A stretch of DNA of 10,026 nucleotides from Clostridium sp. GTDB lineage: Bacteria > Bacillota > Clostridia > Clostridiales > Clostridiaceae. Below are positions 5,979-10,026 of the stretch, in pieces (positions within the stretch are counted from its first letter, which is position 1; each line of letters begins with the position of its first letter). Position numbers and translations under genes: made by a program. The stretch spans positions 1 to 10,026 of the forward strand of contig JAHAIU010000094.1 in assembly GCA_018372555.1 (NCBI GenBank). The letters run 5' to 3'. The notes beneath the pieces were generated by a model that worked only from the letters and a program-made list of their open reading frames with translations, ran no database searches and was not told the origin of the DNA.

Positions 5979-7001
5979 ATGAATATTATTGCAACTATTG
6001 GGCCAAAAACAATTGATAAATGGATATTTAAAGAACTTATTGAGGGTGGAGTAGATATAATTAGATTAAACTGTTCACATTTTAATAAAGATGACTTCGA
6101 AAAAGTTATAGGAAACTCTAGAGATTTAAAAAGAAATTTACATATTTTGATAGATTTATCAGGCAAAAAAATAAGAGTATCTAAAAGTTTAAAAAATATA
6201 TATAAGGTTTATAATAATCAAGAAATATATTTTTGTGGTGAAGACTTTTATAGTAGCATTAGTTTTAAAGATATGAAAGAAAGGAAATATGTGCCCTTAA
6301 ATATAGAAAGAAAGGTAATTGAAAGAAGTGATATTAAAACTATTTCTATGAAAGATAATACTATGAATTTTGAAGTTATTTCTGTTAATGATGGAATAAT
6401 AAAAGTAAGGGTAATAAAGGGTGGTATTATTAGAGAGGGGAAAGGATGTAATATACCAGGGTTAGTAGAGGAAAAGAATTATATAAGAAAAAATGATGTT
6501 GAAAATATAAATTTTGCACTGCAGAATGATACTGATATAATTTGTCAGTCCTTTGTTGAAAGTAGTGATGATATAAAATTAATAAAAGATATTATAAAAG
6601 ATAAGAAAAACAAATTTAAGATATGGGCAAAAGTTGAAACTGTTAAAGGAATAGAAAATATAAATGAAATTTTAAATGAAGTAGATACTGTTATAATTGG
6701 TAGAGGGGATTTAGTACCAGAGGCAGGGATATTAGAAGCTGTAAGATTACAGGATAAAGCTATAAAGATAATAAAGGAAAAAAATAAAAGAGTTATTATA
6801 GCTACACATTTATTAAATAGTATGAAAAATGGACATTTTGCAACATTACCTGAAATAGAAAGTATTTATAATTTTATTAACTTAGGAGTAGATGGATTTT
6901 TACTAGCAGGAGAAACATCAATAGGAAAAGTACCTATAAGAACTGTAAAGTTTTTAAAATCAGCTATAGAATATTATAATAATAAGGATATGAGGGGATG
7001 A
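5979..7001 (+). CDS. Pyruvate kinase-like protein lacking C-terminal domain
   Basis: This 340-residue protein matches the A and B domains of pyruvate kinase, which transfers phosphate from phosphoenolpyruvate to ADP, but ends before the C-terminal allosteric domain (usual total about 470). N-terminal ATIGPK and RLNCSH (R29, N31, S33) match canonical phosphate and cation-site motifs. The lid domain spans about residues 67-155 and ends in KGCNIPG. Active-site K218 and E220 (WAKVET), D244 (GRGDL) and T276 (ATHLL) are conserved, as is GETSIGKVPI. Departures include DLSGKKIR instead of the canonical DTKGPEIR. Because most catalytic residues remain it may be an active kinase or act on another enolpyruvate-type substrate; I would not call it the housekeeping Pyk. 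AAGGAGA lies 5 nt before the ATG. The stop overlaps the start of a 32-aa gene (ATGA). Confidence 0.85.
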   Translation: MNIIATIGPKTIDKWIFKELIEGGVDIIRLNCSHFNKDDFEKVIGNSRDLKRNLHILIDLSGKKIRVSKSLKNIYKVYNNQEIYFCGEDFYSSISFKDMKERKYVPLNIERKVIERSDIKTISMKDNTMNFEVISVNDGIIKVRVIKGGIIREGKGCNIPGLVEEKNYIRKNDVENINFALQNDTDIICQSFVESSDDIKLIKDIIKDKKNKFKIWAKVETVKGIENINEILNEVDTVIIGRGDLVPEAGILEAVRLQDKAIKIIKEKNKRVIIATHLLNSMKNGHFATLPEIESIYNFINLGVDGFLLAGETSIGKVPIRTVKFLKSAIEYYNNKDMRG

Positions 7002-7096
7002 AAAAGTATTACAATATAATAACTGCTATTCTGTGGTTGATTTTAGGAGTCGCTATTATATGTTTATTTTTTAGTGTATATAGATGGGCAAAATAA
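6998..7096 (+). CDS. 32-aa single-span membrane peptide
   Basis: The ATG at 6998 overlaps the stop of the pyruvate kinase-like gene in an ATGA junction. The frame encodes 32 residues and stops at TAA 7094-7096. Residues 1-5 are MKKYY, residues about 7-27 are a continuous hydrophobic stretch (IITAILWLILGVAIICLFF), and the end is basic-aromatic (YRWAK). It reads as one transmembrane helix with charged ends. AAGGA (6984-6988) lies 9 nt upstream, and a GAGGGG run touches the start. The stop-start overlap suggests translational coupling, so the peptide is probably made at the membrane alongside the upstream protein. No known small-protein family is recognised. Chance cannot be excluded at this length, but overlap, ribosome binding site and clean hydrophobic profile together argue for a gene. 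Confidence 0.65.
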   Translation: MKKYYNIITAILWLILGVAIICLFFSVYRWAK

Positions 7097-7160
7097 AGTG
7101 ATTCTTAGCTTCAAGTGGAATTTTCTTAAAAAATAGTAGAATATTAATTTTGTAACAGTA

Positions 7161-7188
7161 TTGACATAAAAGAATAGTATTATATAAA
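7161..7188 (+). promoter_or_regulatory. Consensus sigma-A promoter
   Basis: A perfect -35 TTGACA (7161-7166) and a -10 TATAAA (7183-7188) are 16 bp apart in an AT-rich setting. Transcription should start near 7195. No coding start with a ribosome binding site follows before the terminator at 7233-7266, so the promoter seems to serve a short RNA. Confidence 0.7.
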
Positions 7189-7194
7189 TATAGT

Positions 7195-7272
7195 TGTTAG
7201 TGCTTAACAATTAGTTAATTATCCCCTTAATGAAAAATGATATCCTAATTAATGGATATCATTTTTCGTTTT
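7195..7272 (+). ncRNA. Candidate small RNA, about 75 nt
   Basis: A consensus promoter at 7161-7188 and an intrinsic terminator at 7233-7266 are separated by only about 45 bp, which would give an RNA of roughly 70-78 nt. Its 5' end holds a hairpin TTGTTA/TAACAA (7194-7199 and 7205-7210) with a 5-nt loop. An unstructured linker with CCCC at 7223-7226 follows, and then the terminator stem. This layout is common among Gram-positive regulatory RNAs, whose C-rich patches pair with Shine-Dalgarno sequences. The 3' half is also complementary to the 3' untranslated end of the convergent histidine-kinase transcript. I recognise no known RNA family. The boundaries are estimates from promoter and terminator positions. 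Confidence 0.5.
7233..7266. terminator. Bidirectional rho-independent terminator
   Basis: A perfect 13-bp stem (AAAAATGATATCC with GGATATCATTTTT) has an 8-nt loop and T-runs on both strands. It can end + transcripts from the pyruvate kinase-like region or the candidate small RNA. It can also end the minus-strand histidine-kinase mRNA, whose stop lies 14 bp away. Confidence 0.88.
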
Positions 7273-7280
7273 ATATTTTC

Positions 7281-9410
7281 TTAAAACAGTTCATATATAT
7301 CTGAGAATTCCCTTAATATCTTCTCGTCATCTATAAAGTAATCATATTTATTTTTAATATCTATATTTTTTTGGTTAGGAATTGGCATATTTACTATAAA
7401 TTCAGTGCCATTTTTGTAATCCTCATTTATTCTTATAGTTCCACCATGAAGTTCTACTAGGGATTTAGTTATAGAAAGTCCAACACCACTTCCTTCATAT
7501 TTTCTAGAAAGAGTAGTATCCACTTTATAAAATCTATCAAATAAATTATCAATAAATATATCAGGAACTCCTATTCCATCATCACGAACAATTATATCTA
7601 CAGATTCATCGTTACAATTTATAGTGATAAACACATTTCCATCTATATTATTAAACTTTACAGCATTAGAAAGTAAATTTAATAATACTCTTTCAAAGGC
7701 ATAAGGATCTACTTTTAAATATAGCTTCTCAATATTAGTATCAAAAATGACATTAATATTCTTATGGTTAGCAAATGGTATTATGGAAAAGGCTAAATCT
7801 TCAACAAAAGGAACTATATCTAATAACACCAAGTCTAGCTCACCAATTCCTGAATCTATTTTAGTTATATCAATTAAATTATTTATAAGTTTTAGCATCC
7901 TTAAGCAATTTTGTTTAAGGGTTTTCTCATATTTTAGAAAACATTCTTTTATAGAATTATCATTGTAATTTTTTAATGTACTCATTAATTGGATTAGTGA
8001 ATAAATAATATTAACGGGTGTTTTAAGCTCATGACTTAAGTTAGTAAAGAATTTGTTATTTACTGAATGTAATATTGATTTACTGTCAAAATCTTCAAAA
8101 ATCTTACTATAGAAATTATCTATTGAATTTGTATTTATTGCTTCTAAAGTATCAATAGATATCTTGTAATATTTAAGGGCGGTTTTAAAATCCTTTAATG
8201 ATTCATAATCTGCTGAAATTGATTTATAAAGGCGAATATTGTTTTTATTTCTAAAATTTTCTGAAAAAAGAATAGCCTTCTTATGATGTAATAAAGCATT
8301 ATCAAAATCTTTTAGAGCTCTATATAAATCACCATAAGATATTTCTATCCAATATTGAAATTCCATAAAAGTAAAGTCAGAGAAATTGCTTTTATAAACA
8401 ATAGATGCAGCTTCTAAATAATAAAAGAGTTCATCTGCAAGGGGCTTACTTATTTTTTCATTTGCTTCAAGTAGCTTATAGTGTACATATATTAGATTAT
8501 ATTTTGTTAGATAAATATCAGTATATAATGGATCCAATTTATAGAGTTCTTTTTTATATAAACTTAACAAGTCTTTAGCTTCATTTAAACTAGAACTCGA
8601 AAGATAGTATAACTCTAAAAGTTTACTATAAACCTTTATTTTAAGGATACAGGATAATTTGTTAGAATATTTATTCAAAATATTTTTTAAAAGATTTATT
8701 CCTTCATGAAAATTGTCCATAGCTAAATAAGTAGAAGCTTGATTGTAATAAACTAGAATTTCTATTTTTCTTTCTTTATTTTTCCTCGCAATTGATAAAG
8801 ACTTCTCAAATAAGTTTAGTGCAATAGTATTTAGATTTAAAAATTTATAATAAATCCTTCCAAGAAGTAGATATGCTTGAGAAGAATAAGGGCCTTCATA
8901 ATCCAATAATAAAGAAAAAATATTATTTATATTACTATAAAGAAATTCATCAATATTATAAATTTCAAGCTTATTACATGAAACATTTAAATATAAGTAA
9001 ATTAGAAGCTCATTATAATTACTTTCCTCTAAAAAATTAATACTAAGAGTTAAGTAAGTATTATGTTTTTCTATATCATTAAGTCTTAAATTATTTAGTG
9101 TAAGCATAGTATAAACTATACCTTTAAAGGAATTAGTTGAATAAAAAGTACTACTATATAATAAATCCTCGAAGTATTTATTAGCAGTATTATATTCATT
9201 TAAATAATAATGACAAATACCTATAATTAAATCTATTAAATCTTTATCAGATTCATTAAGACTATTTTCTTTAAGAGTAACTTCCATGGTTTTTAATGTT
9301 TTTCTTATATAATTTGTAGTAATAAAAATTCTAGGAGTATAGAAAATGTTTTTTATTATATCAATATAATACGAAGTTACAAAAGTCTTTTCTTTTTCGA
9401 GCACTTCCAT
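7281..9410 (-). CDS. Soluble TPR-type sensor histidine kinase
   Basis: This 709-residue kinase autophosphorylates on histidine and should pass phosphate to a response regulator. Residues 1 to about 440 are helical repeats of TPR type, clearest near 180-245 (AYLLLGRIYYKF..., YYNQASTYLAMDNF) and 355-425 (SYGDLYRALKDFDNALLHH, YESLKDFKTALKYYK). The HisKA segment FFTNLSHELKTP holds phospho-acceptor H460. The ATPase domain has the N box (LNLLSNAVKF, N582), G1 box DDGIGVP (about 610-616), F box LFDRFY (623-628) and G2 box GSGVGL (640-645), so it looks catalytically complete. No membrane segment or signal peptide is seen, so it should sense an intracellular cue through the repeats. A longer frame begins at 9452, but GGAGGTGG fixes the start at 9410. 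No response regulator gene is in the window; Spo0A-type orphan signalling is one inferred option. Confidence 0.93.
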   Translation of the reverse strand: MEVLEKEKTFVTSYYIDIIKNIFYTPRIFITTNYIRKTLKTMEVTLKENSLNESDKDLIDLIIGICHYYLNEYNTANKYFEDLLYSSTFYSTNSFKGIVYTMLTLNNLRLNDIEKHNTYLTLSINFLEESNYNELLIYLYLNVSCNKLEIYNIDEFLYSNINNIFSLLLDYEGPYSSQAYLLLGRIYYKFLNLNTIALNLFEKSLSIARKNKERKIEILVYYNQASTYLAMDNFHEGINLLKNILNKYSNKLSCILKIKVYSKLLELYYLSSSSLNEAKDLLSLYKKELYKLDPLYTDIYLTKYNLIYVHYKLLEANEKISKPLADELFYYLEAASIVYKSNFSDFTFMEFQYWIEISYGDLYRALKDFDNALLHHKKAILFSENFRNKNNIRLYKSISADYESLKDFKTALKYYKISIDTLEAINTNSIDNFYSKIFEDFDSKSILHSVNNKFFTNLSHELKTPVNIIYSLIQLMSTLKNYNDNSIKECFLKYEKTLKQNCLRMLKLINNLIDITKIDSGIGELDLVLLDIVPFVEDLAFSIIPFANHKNINVIFDTNIEKLYLKVDPYAFERVLLNLLSNAVKFNNIDGNVFITINCNDESVDIIVRDDGIGVPDIFIDNLFDRFYKVDTTLSRKYEGSGVGLSITKSLVELHGGTIRINEDYKNGTEFIVNMPIPNQKNIDIKNKYDYFIDDEKILREFSDIYELF

Positions 9411-9414
9411 TAAT

Positions 9415-9422
9415 CCACCTCC
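9415..9422 (-). promoter_or_regulatory. Ribosome binding site deciding the kinase start
   Basis: On the minus strand GGAGGTGG ends 4 nt before the ATG at 9410, with the GGAGG core 7 nt away. A start at 9452 would place this strong site inside the coding region. Confidence 0.85.
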
Positions 9423-9442
9423 ATAAAATGTTTTGTAAGGAT

Positions 9443-9471
9443 ATATTACCATAAGTAGAATAAAATGTATA
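9443..9471 (-). promoter_or_regulatory. Possible extended -10 promoter of the kinase gene
   Basis: On the minus strand an extended -10 (TGG TAATAT, hexamer at 9443-9448) has a weak -35 TATACA (9466-9471) 17 bp upstream. The leader to the kinase start would be about 25 nt. Confidence 0.35.
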
Positions 9472-9480
9472 ATATTTTAT

Positions 9481-9509
9481 TTGTGCAAAATGATAAATTT
9501 TGTTAAAAT
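9481..9509 (+). promoter_or_regulatory. Extended -10 promoter of the membrane-protein gene
   Basis: TTGTGC (9481-9486) and TAAAAT (9504-9509) are 17 bp apart, with a TG extension just before the -10. Transcription should start near 9516, giving a leader of about 35 nt before the ATG at 9550. It is divergent from the histidine-kinase gene. Confidence 0.55.
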
Positions 9510-9549
9510 ATAGGTGTAAATATGGAAAAGATAGAAATGGAGAAGAATA

Positions 9550-10026
9550 ATGAAGAGATTTAAGATATTTAAGCAACTAAAAGAATATTTAGATAAAAAC
9601 ATAATTTTTAAAGTTAGTATATGTATAATCTTGGTAGTTATGTTAGTTGCTGTATTAATTTTAGGAAGTATTTATTCAAATAATTTAAATAAGAGGAACC
9701 TTTCACTTGTAGTGACAAAGAGTAATGATGAGGATTTGACTAATAAACAAGAAGAAGAAAAAAGAAAAGCAGAAGAAAAGAAAAAGGAAGAAGAAAAAAA
9801 GGTTAAACTGCAAGAACTTAAGGATAAAATTAAGGAATTAGATGAAAATGCTGATTTAACTATTACAGAAGAAGATATTGATAAAGATATTTTATATTAT
9901 GAAAATATCTATAATGAGTTATTAAAAGAAGCAGAAGAAAATGAAGAAGGTAGTAGCGAAAGCAATGAATCTGAAAATACATATGACCCTGGTTATAATA
10001 ATGACAATAGTAATGGTTGGGGACAA
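9550..10026 (+). CDS. Membrane-anchored coiled-coil protein, 3' partial
   Basis: The frame is open for 159 codons to the window end without a stop, so the C-terminus is missing. Residues 1-17 are basic (MKRFKIFKQLKEYLDKN), and residues about 18-42 form one hydrophobic span without a lipobox, suggesting an uncleaved anchor with the rest outside the cell. Residues about 64-100 are a Glu/Lys-rich stretch that should form a helix or coiled coil. An acidic region follows, then a Ser/Asn/Gly-rich linker that ends in GWGQ at the window edge. That ending recalls the WGQCTWY opening of CHAP amidase domains, but the deciding sequence is outside the window. TGGAGAAG lies 7 nt before the ATG and an extended -10 promoter precedes it. 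Function is unassigned; an envelope role is the likeliest inference. Confidence 0.8.
   Translation, partial: MKRFKIFKQLKEYLDKNIIFKVSICIILVVMLVAVLILGSIYSNNLNKRNLSLVVTKSNDEDLTNKQEEEKRKAEEKKKEEEKKVKLQELKDKIKELDENADLTITEEDIDKDILYYENIYNELLKEAEENEEGSSESNESENTYDPGYNNDNSNGWGQ

Noticed and set aside
7230..7304. 24-codon frame starting at the ATG at 7230
   Set aside because: It begins at the terminator hairpin, has only C residues where a Shine-Dalgarno should be, and runs antisense into the kinase gene.
9411..9452. N-terminal extension of the histidine kinase to 9452
   Set aside because: GGAGGTGG lies inside this stretch, correctly spaced for the ATG at 9410, and the extra residues look like translated leader.
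9522..9563. 13-codon leader peptide before the membrane-protein gene
   Set aside because: No ribosome binding site supports it and it shows no regulatory codon run or attenuator structure.
9361..9576. Minus-strand 71-aa frame over the divergent promoter region
   Set aside because: It overlaps the kinase start in another frame and runs through both promoter regions, so it is a chance frame.
9745..9800. GAAGAA/AAAAAG repetitive DNA as a microsatellite or repeat element
   Set aside because: It is explained by Glu/Lys-rich coding sequence of the coiled-coil segment.

Overview
This window looks like a chromosomal segment of a low-GC Firmicute, most likely Clostridium sensu stricto. The DNA is very AT-rich, codons are A/T-ending (AGA, ATA, TTA), Shine-Dalgarno sequences are strong (AGGAGG, GGAGGTGG), and a folate operon of clostridial type is present. 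I cannot name the species. No rRNA, tRNA, CRISPR array, insertion sequence or phage gene was seen.

Region 1 (1-4674, + strand) is a compact folate operon: pabB (5' end outside the window), pabC, folE, an HD-domain phosphohydrolase, folP and a folB-folK fusion. PabB and PabC make p-aminobenzoate from chorismate. FolE makes 7,8-dihydroneopterin triphosphate from GTP. FolB and FolK convert dihydroneopterin to hydroxymethyl-dihydropterin diphosphate, and FolP joins it to p-aminobenzoate. The visible pathway lacks a dephosphorylating enzyme between FolE and FolB, and the HD protein between folE and folP is a natural candidate. Gene gaps are 35 bp or less, and the operon ends in a strong terminator at 4765-4800.

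Region 2 (4791-5282, - strand) is a small lipoprotein gene convergent with the operon. Region 3 (5403-7096, + strand) holds an unrecognised 148-aa protein with its own terminator, then a 340-aa pyruvate kinase-like protein without the usual C-terminal domain. A 32-aa single-span membrane peptide is translationally coupled to the kinase-like gene; this small gene is easily missed.

Region 4 (7161-7272) has a consensus sigma-A promoter only about 45 bp upstream of a strong bidirectional terminator. It would make an RNA of about 75 nt with a C-rich linker, so it is a candidate small RNA. Region 5 (7281-9410, - strand) is a soluble histidine kinase with a long TPR-like N-terminal half and no adjacent response regulator. 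Across a short divergent promoter region lies the start of a membrane-anchored, charged coiled-coil protein (9550 to the window end), which runs off the edge.

The least explained part is 5868-7272: a divergent pyruvate kinase homologue, its coupled micro-membrane protein and the candidate small RNA, bracketed by two hairpins with the same stem core.
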